Shown here piece after piece: positions 55,412 to 64,000 of a stretch of DNA of 64,000 bases (positions within the stretch are counted from its first letter, which is position 1; each line of letters opens with the position of its first letter). This DNA comes from Amaricoccus macauensis_A (lineage in GTDB: Bacteria; Pseudomonadota; Alphaproteobacteria; Rhodobacterales; Rhodobacteraceae). Both the position numbers and the translations under genes were made by a program. The DNA is taken from NCBI RefSeq assembly GCF_049800915.1, contig NZ_JBNAFY010000007.1, forward strand, positions 124,001 to 188,000, given 5' to 3'. The notes under the pieces were generated by a model. That model was given only the letters and a program-made list of their open reading frames with translations, was not told the DNA's origin and did not search any database.

Positions 55412-58400
55412 TCAGTGCAATTCGATCTGCGCTCTAGCATAGGGCCCGGGCCCGAAACGCGCGGAAACCTGTGCGACTTCGATTGCATATACACGCGGCA
55501 GGCCATCCGCTTCCTGTTCGCTCACGGAATATGATTGGCTGCTTTGCGTGGGATTGAACTCGCGAATTACCTTTTTCCCAGCTAGGATCCGCAGATGATA
55601 TATTTCACGTTCTTCCGCAAGGGGCACCTCGCTACCCATCCAACTGTCTCCATCTTTTCGCGCCCGCCTGATCCAGCGAATTTCAATGGTCCCGTCATTT
55701 AGGACTTGGACGGACAAATGGACCGGCCGATAAGGTCGCAGGCCAATGCCCCGGGAGTTCACTACCTCATGGGCATAGGCCAAGGAATCATAGGGCTTGG
55801 CAATTGATCCAATCCGATAATGTCTAGTTAGTCCAAGCATCGAACTGGAAAGATTAAGTTGTTTTACGGCACTATCGAGCAAGACGAAACTAGAACCTGC
55901 TGGCAGTGTCTCACCTGACACCCCATCAGTCCCAGCTTGGCCCCGCAAAATATTCTGCAAGAGGTAGATCCCGGTAGTCCGCAGTTCAGGGTCGAGTTCG
56001 GCATCTCTGAACTGGATAACTTCCCAATCATCCGCCCCTGGCGCTCGGATTGCCGCGATGTTAGCTCCATTCAGAACGTCCAGCGAAGAATGCCGCTCCA
56101 ATGTTCCAGACGTAAGCTTGACGCGGAACGACAGAGGAGACCAACGACCACAACTGCCCGCGGACAAATCGTCGAGCGTGACACCGATCGTGCCTGCACG
56201 CGGAAGTTTTTGATTTAGCGTATAGTCGTAGTCGTTATTCGAGTCATAGACTGCAACCGTGCCGGCCCAGGGCCGCCGCGTTGCTGCAACATGCGGAGCG
56301 TGGGGGATTTCATCTCCCGAAAGGAGAGGAAGATCGAGGAACTCAACATGAGCCGGCGTTGCCGATTCTGTTGCGCGAAACCCTCTAGCGGTCGAAAAAC
56401 TCGACGTTCGCGCATAGACGGTATGATCCACCCGTGTAGCGGAAACCGGTCGATGGAACATTTCCTCTATTCGGTCGATGCGATAGTGCTCTATCATTCC
56501 ATCGCAATGAAGGCGGACTATGTCGCCCGCAGTCAAATCCAGCGCCGAGGGTGGAAGGGCAAATTCGACAGTGTCTCTCCCAACCTGCCCCTCAGACATC
56601 CAGCGCTCAACCACCCACTGCGCCTCCCCGTCCGAAAGAACAACTGGCATGCTGGTTAGAGACGTATTTGCCTCCGCTGCCTCATTCGATACGGATACCG
56701 CAGCACCGACAGCGTAATCATTGTCGTGCCGAACAAAGTTGAACGCAACCCGACCAGGAACCTCTGCGTCAGGAGACCGGGTTTGAACGAGAACCTGCTC
56801 CATTTTTTGCGCAACGAACCTATCCTTGTTCAGATCGCGCGCAATCTCTCCTCCCCTGCTTTTGAACGCGATCGCAACTCCTTCCGCGGCGGAATCGATG
56901 GCATAGGTCAACATCAGAGGTTGGAGGCTCTGCCGCGCGCCTTCAATCTTCTGGATTGAGTAGCCCGTAATGGCCCCATAGAGTCTGGATAGCTCAAGGT
57001 CGCTTTGGCAAGTTCGTCCACAGATTTCCGAGACGACCTCCGACATCATACAAAGTGATGTCCGGCCATTGAGCCAATGACCAAGTTCGTAATTTATCCC
57101 ATCGACCCATGTATCTAGACGACCGGGAAAATCCGGCCATGGGCGCGCATCCCAAGCCCAGACGAAAGCATTGGAGAGGTCGACCATTCTACCATCGTAG
57201 GCGTCCGATTTGGGATTCGACGTATCATCACCCCAGTAGGAATAGGTCGCTTGCAGGTATCGCGCCTGAATATACTCGTCCTGCGCACCGTTCGAGAAAT
57301 AGGGAAGTGCGCTCTCAGACGATTTTGGATCGTAGAATACATTTGGCTGATTGGTGCCCTTGTCCACAGCGGGGCATCCCAATTCAGTGAACCAGATGGG
57401 CTTCGAGCACGGGACCCAACTTGTCTTAGTGGCAGACCGCTTACCAGCGATGCGATTAAAATGGGGTTGTGACCACCAGTTTCGAATATCCTTGTACCTG
57501 TATATCCAATGCTCGCCATGAGCGGCGTCCTCAATGGGAACCCTGGTTTGTGCTTCGCGGGCTTCAGAACTCGGATAATACCAATCGTAGCCTTCGCCGC
57601 CTGAGACATTCTGCTTAAGGTACTCGAGACTATAGATCGAACCATTGCCTGCATCGAGATGGCCTGCTCCATCCCGCCAGTCCGAGAGCGGCATATAGTT
57701 GTCTATACCCACAAAATCGATGACATCATCTGCCCAGAGCGGATCAAGATGAAAAATGACATCTCCTGAACCGTCAGCCGGTTGATGGCCGAAATATTCA
57801 GACCAATCGGCGGCATAGCCAATTTTGACCTTGGGTCCTAGAATACTGCGGACATCCTTGGCCAAAGCACGCAATTCCTGGACAGCAGGGTAGCTTTCCA
57901 CTCCATCCCGGATCTGGGTCAGGCCGCGAAGCTCGGAGCCGATACAGAACGAGTCGACTCCACCTGCCAGAGCGCAGAGGTGGGCGTAATGCAGAATAAA
58001 GCGGCGATAGGTCCAACCGTCTTTGCCCAGGTACACCGGCAGACCGTCAGAGACGGTAAAATCCTGGGCACGTGCCTCACCAAAGAAAGACGCAACCTCC
58101 ATGCCGGCAGCCGGTGTCTTGTCTGGCGACGAGGGCATGCCTGGGGCCGATGAAAGAGTGATGCGGCCACGCCAGGGAATGAGAGGCTGATCCGGAAGCC
58201 CTGTCCACGGATCGGGCAGTTCATTATCCTGGAGTATGTCCATCAGAATGAATGGATAGAACATCACCCTGAAACCGTTGGCCTGCAGGTAGTTGATGGA
58301 TTGCAGAATACTGCGATCTGATGGTGTGCCCCCGAATACGGGTCGTTCTTCAATCTGACCGACTACATGGGCGTCGGAACGCGATTGACCAGCGACAACC

Positions 58401-59341
58401 CACGGATGCTGCTCGCCATCCTCCTGTTTCTGCTCAACAGCAGGCTTCAGTTCACATTCGTTACAACGAAGATCGTTTCCGAACCACGTGACGACAAGTG
58501 ATACAGCTTCTGCATTTGGCAACTCGTCAGAGAGTTGTTCGATCGAAGCCTGAAGATCCGGAACCCCGCGGTCGTTGTGAACATTCGTAAGCGTGGATTC
58601 GCCTTTGCCACGGACATATTTCACCGGCTCGGTGGCGAGTGTGTATTCGCCGGTTCCGGGGATGAGCGCAACGCCTCGCACGTCTTTTGCATGATGACGT
58701 CCGGCTTTTGCTTCATCTGCGTCGGTTCGACGGTATACCTCGAAATTGAATTGGGGAATCCGATTGCCAAATTGTGTCAAAGGCAAATTTTCGAAGACTA
58801 CATAGGCCGTTCCTCGATAGGCCGGAGCCGAATCTTGACCTTCGATGGCCGCTATGAGGGGATCAGGAAGCTGATCTTCACCTCCTTTGTGTGTTCTGAT
58901 GACCAGGTCCGATTGATCAAGAATTTGGCCGTCTACCCAGATCCGCCCAATCCTAAGGATTTCTCCTTCGCACACTCCCAATGCTATACTGATCGAGTAG
59001 CTATATTCCCGAACTGTCCCCCCTCCACCTTTGCCACCGACGTCTTCCTCGTTGACCGCCTCCATGAAGCGGCTCGACCAGATGAGATGTCCTGCCAGTC
59101 GGACACGCCCGTATGCTCTCGGAAGGACAGCGCCTTCGCTTGCTCCCATCATGCGGAACTGTTCGACATGACCAGTTTCCACAGTCGCCGACCCTTGCCC
59201 AAGTACAGCTTGATCGATGGAGTTGCCTAGAACGGCGCCAGCTGCCTTTCCCAAAGCCATCGCAGAAATGCCGGCCAGTGAGCCGCCAAGGGATCCACCA
59301 AAAGCTGCACCCGCTGCAGAGAGAACAAGCGTAGCCATCAA
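55412..59341 (-). CDS. GTA baseplate/host-interaction protein, RcGTA g15-like ('megatron')
   Basis: 1309 residues, the size of Rcc01698-type proteins. A Gly/Ala-rich N-terminus (LVLSAAGAAFGGSLGGSLAG) is followed by a tail-fibre-like region, a TIM-barrel-like domain (about 430-740, DFVGIDNYMPLSDWRDG and ELGCPAVDKGTNQPN) and a phage tail C-terminal part (LPPSALDLTAGDIVRLHCDGM...). It forms the tip of the GTA tail that contacts the recipient. The reading frame is uninterrupted. It is the last gene of the leftward cluster and its start overlaps g14. Confidence 0.92.
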   Translation of the reverse strand: MMATLVLSAAGAAFGGSLGGSLAGISAMALGKAAGAVLGNSIDQAVLGQGSATVETGHVEQFRMMGASEGAVLPRAYGRVRLAGHLIWSSRFMEAVNEEDVGGKGGGGTVREYSYSISIALGVCEGEILRIGRIWVDGQILDQSDLVIRTHKGGEDQLPDPLIAAIEGQDSAPAYRGTAYVVFENLPLTQFGNRIPQFNFEVYRRTDADEAKAGRHHAKDVRGVALIPGTGEYTLATEPVKYVRGKGESTLTNVHNDRGVPDLQASIEQLSDELPNAEAVSLVVTWFGNDLRCNECELKPAVEQKQEDGEQHPWVVAGQSRSDAHVVGQIEERPVFGGTPSDRSILQSINYLQANGFRVMFYPFILMDILQDNELPDPWTGLPDQPLIPWRGRITLSSAPGMPSSPDKTPAAGMEVASFFGEARAQDFTVSDGLPVYLGKDGWTYRRFILHYAHLCALAGGVDSFCIGSELRGLTQIRDGVESYPAVQELRALAKDVRSILGPKVKIGYAADWSEYFGHQPADGSGDVIFHLDPLWADDVIDFVGIDNYMPLSDWRDGAGHLDAGNGSIYSLEYLKQNVSGGEGYDWYYPSSEAREAQTRVPIEDAAHGEHWIYRYKDIRNWWSQPHFNRIAGKRSATKTSWVPCSKPIWFTELGCPAVDKGTNQPNVFYDPKSSESALPYFSNGAQDEYIQARYLQATYSYWGDDTSNPKSDAYDGRMVDLSNAFVWAWDARPWPDFPGRLDTWVDGINYELGHWLNGRTSLCMMSEVVSEICGRTCQSDLELSRLYGAITGYSIQKIEGARQSLQPLMLTYAIDSAAEGVAIAFKSRGGEIARDLNKDRFVAQKMEQVLVQTRSPDAEVPGRVAFNFVRHDNDYAVGAAVSVSNEAAEANTSLTSMPVVLSDGEAQWVVERWMSEGQVGRDTVEFALPPSALDLTAGDIVRLHCDGMIEHYRIDRIEEMFHRPVSATRVDHTVYARTSSFSTARGFRATESATPAHVEFLDLPLLSGDEIPHAPHVAATRRPWAGTVAVYDSNNDYDYTLNQKLPRAGTIGVTLDDLSAGSCGRWSPLSFRVKLTSGTLERHSSLDVLNGANIAAIRAPGADDWEVIQFRDAELDPELRTTGIYLLQNILRGQAGTDGVSGETLPAGSSFVLLDSAVKQLNLSSSMLGLTRHYRIGSIAKPYDSLAYAHEVVNSRGIGLRPYRPVHLSVQVLNDGTIEIRWIRRARKDGDSWMGSEVPLAEEREIYHLRILAGKKVIREFNPTQSSQSYSVSEQEADGLPRVYAIEVAQVSARFGPGPYARAQIELH

Positions 59342-59814
59342 TTTCTCCTATCGGGAAAACGAAAAACCGCTGCGATCTTTCGCGACCAAGCCGGGGTGAG
59401 AGGAGATTCCACGACTCCATGACCCGAATAGGCATGTATGAGCGTCCTATAGCCGTGTTCTGATCTCGCCAGAAAACCCGCATGTTTGGCGACACCACCG
59501 TCACGCATTCTGAGAATCGCAATGTCACCGGGACAAGCCTCAGTGGTACAAACCGGTATGAGATGCCGGTGCGCAGCTTGCAAAAAGTCCTCGGTTCCAT
59601 CGGTCTCGGACCAGTCCGGCGTATATGGAGGCACAAGCTGCGGTTCAGGGCCGATCAGTTCGCGCCAGACTCCTCTGATCAATCCAAGGCAATCTGCACC
59701 AGCGCCTTTGCAACTCGACTGATGCCTGTAGGGGGTGCCAATCCACTCGCGCGCATGTCGGATAACACGCGCACTTTCATCGGTATCGGGTTCACCCCAA
59801 ACTTGATCCATCAT
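59338..59814 (-). CDS. GTA tail peptidase, NlpC/P60, RcGTA g14-like
   Basis: 158 residues from ATG 59814, with GGAG six bases upstream. Catalytic Cys42 is in GADCLGLIRG and His111 in KHAGFLARS, with a polar third residue following, so the peptidase looks active. RcGTA g14 degrades the recipient's peptidoglycan during tail entry. It overlaps the g13 stop region by 23 bp and g15 by 4 bp. An earlier ATG at 59826 is possible. Confidence 0.92.
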   Translation of the reverse strand: MMDQVWGEPDTDESARVIRHAREWIGTPYRHQSSCKGAGADCLGLIRGVWRELIGPEPQLVPPYTPDWSETDGTEDFLQAAHRHLIPVCTTEACPGDIAILRMRDGGVAKHAGFLARSEHGYRTLIHAYSGHGVVESPLTPAWSRKIAAVFRFPDRRN

Positions 59815-60682
59815 GGACGTCTCCATCCTTTGGATAGGCCGTAACCCAATCTTCGCCGGGCAAGTGGGGAAATCCGCGAAAATTGAGGAAGTTCGAAAAT
59901 TTGTGTCGACACATTTCGGCAGATTTGTCGCATCCAGCCTTCAAACGAACGCGATCGCCAACAGATGGACTCGAAGGCAAGGCTTGCCAAAGCTCGATCT
60001 CTCTTCTGCCGTCTTCCAGAATGCGGTCGGCGCGAACGGATCGTGCAAGGCCGGAATTTTCACCGGAAATCCAGGAGACCGATCCATGGCAAAACCACTC
60101 CGCCGCAAAGCCCGAGATGTCCGTGAAGGCTAATCGCGTGCTATCATTCACCACCGCGATTTCTCCCTCAAAGGTGTAGCCGGGAACCGTGAGGTCGAAC
60201 TTGCACTTCTCATCGCCCAGAATACGATCACAAGTTCGGGTCATCGTGCGTCCGACCGGGCTGTTTAGTGCCTCTGCGGCGCCCCGAAGCTCCACTTCGA
60301 ACTGCCCGTCTGCCCGTCGTATTTCTCCCAGCGTGCCATTGAAGAGCAGAACTCGCTGTACGGGATCTTTCCAGTTTACAAGCCAGTGAAAAATTGCGGC
60401 ATTGTCGAAACGCCCTGCACGAATATCGCTCTCGCTGATCTTGTCGGCGGAGAGAGCACCTTGGGCTTGGCAACTATCGACGCTCAAACCAGTAGAGCTT
60501 TGGAGCGCACTCGCGTTGAGCCCGCTTCCGGCTTCGAACTGTAGCCCATCAAACGAGAGATCAACATCGTGATCGGTGAAGCCAAGAACCACACCGTCTC
60601 TCCGCTCGATCTTCCAGCAACGACATAGCGTCGTGGCGCCACTGTCCAGATGGGCCCTCAGTTCTGGCGGAATATCACGCAT
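59792..60682 (-). CDS. GTA hub protein, DUF2163, RcGTA g13-like
   Basis: 296 residues. The DUF2163/phage_BR0599 pattern is clear: TTLCRCWKIERRDGVVLGFTDHD at the start and CDKSAEMCRHKFSNFLNFRGFP at the end. Four cysteines, Cys151, Cys160, Cys251 and Cys258, are placed as in tail-hub proteins reported to hold an iron-sulfur cluster. It links the tail tube to the baseplate. ATG overlaps the g12 stop (TGATG). Confidence 0.93.
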   Translation of the reverse strand: MRDIPPELRAHLDSGATTLCRCWKIERRDGVVLGFTDHDVDLSFDGLQFEAGSGLNASALQSSTGLSVDSCQAQGALSADKISESDIRAGRFDNAAIFHWLVNWKDPVQRVLLFNGTLGEIRRADGQFEVELRGAAEALNSPVGRTMTRTCDRILGDEKCKFDLTVPGYTFEGEIAVVNDSTRLAFTDISGFAAEWFCHGSVSWISGENSGLARSVRADRILEDGRREIELWQALPSSPSVGDRVRLKAGCDKSAEMCRHKFSNFLNFRGFPHLPGEDWVTAYPKDGDVHDGSSLG

Positions 60683-61314
60683 CAGAGACGCACCTCGACA
60701 ACAGGAATGGACGGGATCTCTCCTGCAGCAAAATTGGTAACGCTTGTCGTAATCCGATCGGTATCGAAACGCACGGGCACATCAAACTCGAAACCGGCCG
60801 TCACCGGCATCCCCGTTTCGGGTGCAACCTCGAAAGTAATCGTTCCGGAAAGCGCATCGACGGTGTAATGAGATCCGTGAACAAGCAAATCACCACCGAC
60901 CGCAACCCGAACCGAATTGGCCACTGGCTTGGCAATCGGCCTCGTGTACGAGTTGACGCCGGAGGCATAACCCTTGGATAGCTGAAAGTCCTTTCTTACT
61001 CCATCACCACGACCGAGTTCCTGGTCAAATGGGCCAGGTTTCGACGATGGCAGGCAGGACTTGAAATCGGCCCAGTCTTTCCACCTGAAACCATAAAGCT
61101 GGCCGCAACGGGCTTCGAAGAATGCAACGACTTCCGAAAGATCATCTAGGGATCGGACACCCAGCCCCGCATCATATCGCCGCCTTGAATGGGCCCAAGG
61201 CGAATTGCGTTCTTCAAACCCGTTGTTCAAAGTGACGATCTCGGTCTTTCTTTCCGGCCCACCGCTAGAGCCAAGGGAAAGGGTTTCGGGAAATCTCACT
61301 TCATGGAAATTCAT
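60682..61314 (-). CDS. GTA distal tail protein, DUF2460, RcGTA g12-like
   Basis: 210 residues. FHEVRFPETLSLGSSGGPERKTEIVTL and RRRYDAGLGVRSLDDLSEVVAFFEAR match DUF2460, the distal tail component of RcGTA. GFRWKDWADFKS is the conserved centre. It lies 12 bp after g11 and overlaps g13. Confidence 0.93.
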   Translation of the reverse strand: MNFHEVRFPETLSLGSSGGPERKTEIVTLNNGFEERNSPWAHSRRRYDAGLGVRSLDDLSEVVAFFEARCGQLYGFRWKDWADFKSCLPSSKPGPFDQELGRGDGVRKDFQLSKGYASGVNSYTRPIAKPVANSVRVAVGGDLLVHGSHYTVDALSGTITFEVAPETGMPVTAGFEFDVPVRFDTDRITTSVTNFAAGEIPSIPVVEVRL

Positions 61315-61326
61315 ATCTCATCCCTA

Positions 61327-61989
61327 TCAGAGGTTCCGGCGTCCGCGTTGCAGAGCCCGGCTCATATCGGCAGCGATCTGGCTACGCGATTTTTGAAAGC
61401 TCTCCAGATCCGTCGTGGCGATATTCATCGTCAGGTTGACCGCTCCTGATCCTCCGCCCCGCACCCCCAACGTGCCGTCCGCGCCCCGCGTAAGAGGCAT
61501 AATCGCTTCTGGACCGGCCTCACCCATCAGACCGGTTCCGCCACGCATTGGAAACGAGGTAGGCCCGTTAACAATTCCGCCTTTGGCGAAGGCTGCAACC
61601 CGCCCGCCGGAGAACGCTGCTCCATCAGCGAAGGGAAGTATTCCGGAGAGAATAGACGACAGGCCGCCGCCAAGCTTGGAACCGACAGCTTGCTGCACGG
61701 GACTTATTGCCTGGCGCAAGGTTGAACTAGCAAGGTTGCTTCCCAGAGACTTGAGGGCGTCCGACAAACGCTCCCCATCAAAGATCACACCTTCGAAAGC
61801 TGACTTGATCGACGAGGAGACGGTCTTGGACATCCCGCTCGCCTCCTGACCAGTCTGCTCGAAACTGGACCTAACACCCTGCAACTCCTTGCGGAAAGCA
61901 CCGGCAACACTTTCCAATCCACCGAAACTATCCTCGAGTCCCGAAAACTGGCCTTCGAGCCTGTCGAACTCGGAGTCGAAATCCGTCAT
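61327..61989 (-). CDS. GTA tape measure protein, RcGTA g11-like
   Basis: 220 residues, very short for a tape measure but right for the short GTA tail (Rcc01694 type). A coiled-coil N half (EFDRLEGQFSGLEDSFGGLESV) is followed by AISPVQQAVGSKLGGGLSSIL, then Gly/Ala-rich FADGAAFSGGRVAAFAKGGIVNGP and GLMGEAGPEAIMPLTRG, the family's conserved end. The start overlaps the upstream stop in ATGA. Confidence 0.93.
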   Translation of the reverse strand: MTDFDSEFDRLEGQFSGLEDSFGGLESVAGAFRKELQGVRSSFEQTGQEASGMSKTVSSSIKSAFEGVIFDGERLSDALKSLGSNLASSTLRQAISPVQQAVGSKLGGGLSSILSGILPFADGAAFSGGRVAAFAKGGIVNGPTSFPMRGGTGLMGEAGPEAIMPLTRGADGTLGVRGGGSGAVNLTMNIATTDLESFQKSRSQIAADMSRALQRGRRNL

Positions 61990-62201
61990 TTCTGATCCAA
62001 TTCCATCTGTTTGCGTGCCGCATCGTCCGGAAACCGCCTCGCAAGATCGAGAAACCTATCGCGATCAAGCGGTGCGGTCTGTTCGCTGACTCCGGCGAGT
62101 AGCATCAGTTCAACCGGAGTAAGCGACCAGAACGCGTCGGGTTGGAGCCTCAGCAAACCCAACCCAAGCCTCATGAGTTGTGGCCAAGCGATCTGTTCCA
62201 T
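61986..62201 (-). CDS. GTA tail assembly chaperone, DUF2376 (rcc01693-like)
   Basis: 71 residues: WPQLMRLGLGLLRLQPDAFWSLTPVELMLLAG is the signature of the phage tail assembly chaperone family found between g10 and g11. The small size is normal. The stop overlaps g11, and the start is 2 bp after the g10 stop. Confidence 0.9.
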   Translation of the reverse strand: MEQIAWPQLMRLGLGLLRLQPDAFWSLTPVELMLLAGVSEQTAPLDRDRFLDLARRFPDDAARKQMELDQK

Positions 62202-62203
62202 CC

Positions 62204-62527
62204 TCAGGTATGGTCGCCGGGCATAGTGAAGGTGATCTTGAGAAGCTTTGCCGCCGCACGTGCCGCAGCAAGTGGTCCACCACCAATCTGACAGCCGAGC
62301 AACTCGGCTTCAGTAATTTTGAACCCCCCACCATTCAGCCCGGCAACGAGAAGGCAGACCAAATCTCTGACCCGAAAGGCTCCTGTTTCGAAACGGGATA
62401 TCATTTCAAAAAGGGATTCACTTTCCAGTCGCTGCTCAAGCTCGGCAAGAGCGCCAAGTGTCAACCGCATCCGGCGGAATTCTCCGTTGACCTCTAGTTC
62501 GACTTCACCGCGATACGGGTTCACCAT
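62204..62527 (-). CDS. GTA g10-like protein (GTA-gp10 family)
   Basis: 107 residues. MVNPYRGEVELEVNGEFRRMRLTLGALAELEQRL is the GTA-gp10 pattern, similar to tail chaperones. It probably acts with the next gene product in tape-measure or tail-tube assembly. Its ATG overlaps the g9 stop in TGATG. Confidence 0.9.
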   Translation of the reverse strand: MVNPYRGEVELEVNGEFRRMRLTLGALAELEQRLESESLFEMISRFETGAFRVRDLVCLLVAGLNGGGFKITEAELLGCQIGGGPLAAARAAAKLLKITFTMPGDHT

Positions 62528-62940
62528 CAGATCGCCTCGAAGTTCAAGACACCCGCGGAGGCCAGAGCAAGCTCGTATGTCGCCTCTCCATTGTATTCAC
62601 CTGCATATTCGATGCTGGTAATCTGGAATGGCCCCTGGATGACACCGAAGTCGGGAATGATGATCTGAAGGGCTGGCACATCGCCGGCGAAAAAAACGCC
62701 CCGGATGAGCTCATCTGTCGCCTCGTCGCGGAAAATACCGGAACCACTGATTGACGCGCTACGGACACCGGCACCCGCCAGCAATTCACGCCATCGCCCT
62801 TCGCTGCCGATATGGGTAGCATCGACCGTTTCGGCATTGAATGTAATGCGTGTGGCCCTCAATCCCGCAACGGTCTCAAATTCCCCGCCGCCAGCCGCAT
62901 CGATCTTGATAAGAAGGTCCCTGCCCCTTTGAGCCACCAT
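62527..62940 (-). CDS. GTA major tail protein, RcGTA g9-like
   Basis: 137 residues from ATG 62940 (AAAAGGAAAAATTCT upstream). GRDLLIKIDAAGGGEFETVAGLRATRITFNAETVDATH matches the TP901-1-type major tail (tube) protein; MVAQRGRD is the conserved start. It forms the tail tube. Confidence 0.93.
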   Translation of the reverse strand: MVAQRGRDLLIKIDAAGGGEFETVAGLRATRITFNAETVDATHIGSEGRWRELLAGAGVRSASISGSGIFRDEATDELIRGVFFAGDVPALQIIIPDFGVIQGPFQITSIEYAGEYNGEATYELALASAGVLNFEAI

Positions 62941-62968
62941 AGAATTTTTCCTTTTGAATGAATTCGAA

Positions 62969-63385
62969 TCAGACCACATCGATTACGGCGCGAAAGCGTA
63001 ACGTGATCGTTCGCTTGACCGGCGAGCGCCCTCGCTGCGCCTTGGCTCTGAGGAAACGAATGTCCACTATCTGGCCACCGGAGAACTGCGCACGAGCGCC
63101 CAGGAGGCAATCGCAAACGGATGCGGCGATGCGCTTTGCGCTCTCAAAACCGTTTCGTCCCGAGTAAACCTTCACGTCGAAATCATGATACGTACCTGAA
63201 CTGGTGGTCGTATCGAAGGGTCTCGCCGTCTCTTCACCAATTGTCACGTATGAGTGATCGATCGCTGAAGAATGCTGCAATGGCTCGTCATAGATTGCAG
63301 ATCCCACAATCAACGCAAGTTCCGCGTTTTCGGAAAGTCGGCGGAAAACTTCTGCCTGCAGTTGTGCGGCGTGATCGTAGCTCAC
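62969..63385 (-). CDS. GTA tail terminator, DUF3168, RcGTA g8-like
   Basis: 138 residues. LQAEVFRRLSENAELALIVGSAIYDEP and SYVTIGEETARPFDT followed by HDFDVKVYSGRNGFESAKRIA match DUF3168. In RcGTA this protein caps the tail tube at the head junction. The start overlaps the g7 stop. Confidence 0.92.
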   Translation of the reverse strand: MSYDHAAQLQAEVFRRLSENAELALIVGSAIYDEPLQHSSAIDHSYVTIGEETARPFDTTTSSGTYHDFDVKVYSGRNGFESAKRIAASVCDCLLGARAQFSGGQIVDIRFLRAKAQRGRSPVKRTITLRFRAVIDVV

Positions 63386-63723
63386 AATTGCACTCCTTCC
63401 TCGGCGTAGATCTCGAGGTATCGGCCTCGAGGGTCGACCTCCGCCACGCTGAGAATCTCGAAGATTCGACCGCCATCGCGAAATCTTTGGGAAGGAATTG
63501 GCCTGGACTTCGCACCGACAGGAGCGGCGCGAACTACAATCCTGTACGGTATGCGGGAGCGAGTTCTTGCCCCCTCGACCGTTTCACGACCTTTGCGTGC
63601 TTCAACTTGCGCCCAGAGGCGTCCAACCTCGGTCCAGCTCATGGCGAACCCGCCAGTTCCATCCTCGTGCGGTCTCGGCTCTTCCAGGATCAGGTTTCGA
63701 CTGAGAGTGACCGGACTGATCAC
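63382..63723 (-). CDS. GTA head-tail stopper, RcGTA g7-like
   Basis: 113 residues. LEEPRPHEDGTGGFAMSWTEVGRLWAQVEARKGRE matches the phage head-closure (SPP1 gp16-like) family. RGRYLEIYAEEGVQL is the usual C-terminus. It overlaps g6 and g8 by four bases each. Confidence 0.9.
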   Translation of the reverse strand: MISPVTLSRNLILEEPRPHEDGTGGFAMSWTEVGRLWAQVEARKGRETVEGARTRSRIPYRIVVRAAPVGAKSRPIPSQRFRDGGRIFEILSVAEVDPRGRYLEIYAEEGVQL

Positions 63724-64000
63724 GAATTTCCCCCGAGCTTGAAAGAACGATAGGACTCGATGAGTACCAGCACGCCGAATGGCATTGTCTCACGGGCCAC
63801 TGATGCCTCGTAGCGAGTCTCGTAGTAGTACGCCGCTAGAAGAAAAACCGCCTGTTGAAGGTCTCTTGGGACACTATCCCAAGTGTCACCGTGACCAGCA
63901 GTGAACCGGATTTCCGCATGACCGGACCGGGGAATCGAGGGCAGCGCTCCTCCGTCCAAGCCAATCAGCCGAGGCCTGCGTGCATCCTTGAGGAGGTGGC
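63720..64000 (-). CDS. GTA head-tail adaptor, RcGTA g6-like (5' end outside window)
   Basis: The frame is open to the window edge; about 93 C-terminal residues are visible, from ARRPRLIGLDGGALPS to ESYRSFKLGGNS. VPRDLQQAVFLLAAYYYETRYEA is the helical part typical of phage head-tail connector (phiE125 gp8-like) proteins. A TTG at 63959 gives a spurious short version. Genes g1-g5 (terminase, portal, protease, capsid) are expected immediately beyond 64000. Confidence 0.88.
   Translation of the reverse strand, partial: HLLKDARRPRLIGLDGGALPSIPRSGHAEIRFTAGHGDTWDSVPRDLQQAVFLLAAYYYETRYEASVARETMPFGVLVLIESYRSFKLGGNS

Overview
The window looks like the chromosome of a Roseobacter-group alphaproteobacterium (Rhodobacterales). 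The basis is the mix of genes: DctPQM TRAP transport, an MlaE/MlaF pair, an Irr-type box at bacterioferritin, an RcGTA-like gene transfer agent (GTA) cluster, a CcmABCDG cluster beside acnA, and a BLUF protein. No species can be named from the sequence alone. The left two thirds (about 1-43 kb) is visibly GC-rich. From about 43 kb rightward the DNA is less GC-rich and uses more AT-ending codons, although the genes there are mostly core genes.

Layout. 1-5.1 kb: end of a cytochrome c, a DSD1-type PLP enzyme, glutamate decarboxylase with a membrane partner, and a porin. 5.7-11.3 kb: a dctPQM TRAP operon followed by malic enzyme, so C4-dicarboxylate uptake leads straight into malate oxidation. 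11.4-12.2 kb: a diheme cytochrome c (minus strand). 12.5-13.8 kb: rpsF-rpsR-rplI behind a leader hairpin. 14.1-15.8 kb: an amidoligase/class I glutamine-amidotransferase pair of unknown product. 16.6-18.1 kb: dnaB, with a perfect DnaA box in its promoter. 18.1-20.8 kb: a LuxR-like regulator and MgtE. 21-23.6 kb: alr-mlaE-mlaF. 24.2-26.3 kb: a GGDEF-EAL protein translationally coupled to a stand-alone BLUF blue-light sensor. 26.4-28.5 kb: ftsY and an EamA transporter.

28.5-33 kb looks like an accessory insertion between the EamA gene and yciB. It holds a large acidic protein with a CBM60-like module and a type I secretion-like C-terminus, a long AT-rich intergenic stretch, a GAF-LuxR regulator and a Tat-exported metallo-beta-lactamase-fold protein. 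33-43 kb: yciB, UDP-glucuronate decarboxylase, a glycosyltransferase, bacterioferritin, an XRE regulator, an aspartate-type aminotransferase, infC with a non-canonical start, a lipid A-type acyltransferase, a PilZ-like membrane protein and a DUF1223 protein.

43.5-52.6 kb: acnA, divergent ccmABCDG, two decayed genes (a glycine-zipper lipoprotein and an M24/ectoine-hydrolase-like gene), rsmE with a small membrane protein, and ubiA. 52.7-55.4 kb: a protein with two OmpA domains and a coiled-coil partner. 55.4-64 kb: a leftward cluster matching RcGTA genes g15 down to g6; the capsid, portal and terminase genes should lie just past the right edge. No tRNA, rRNA, CRISPR array or intact insertion sequence was seen. 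The least explained items are two 11-bp-period repeat arrays, a 47-bp dispersed inverted repeat, the amidoligase pair, the split BLUF/c-di-GMP module and the CBM protein.
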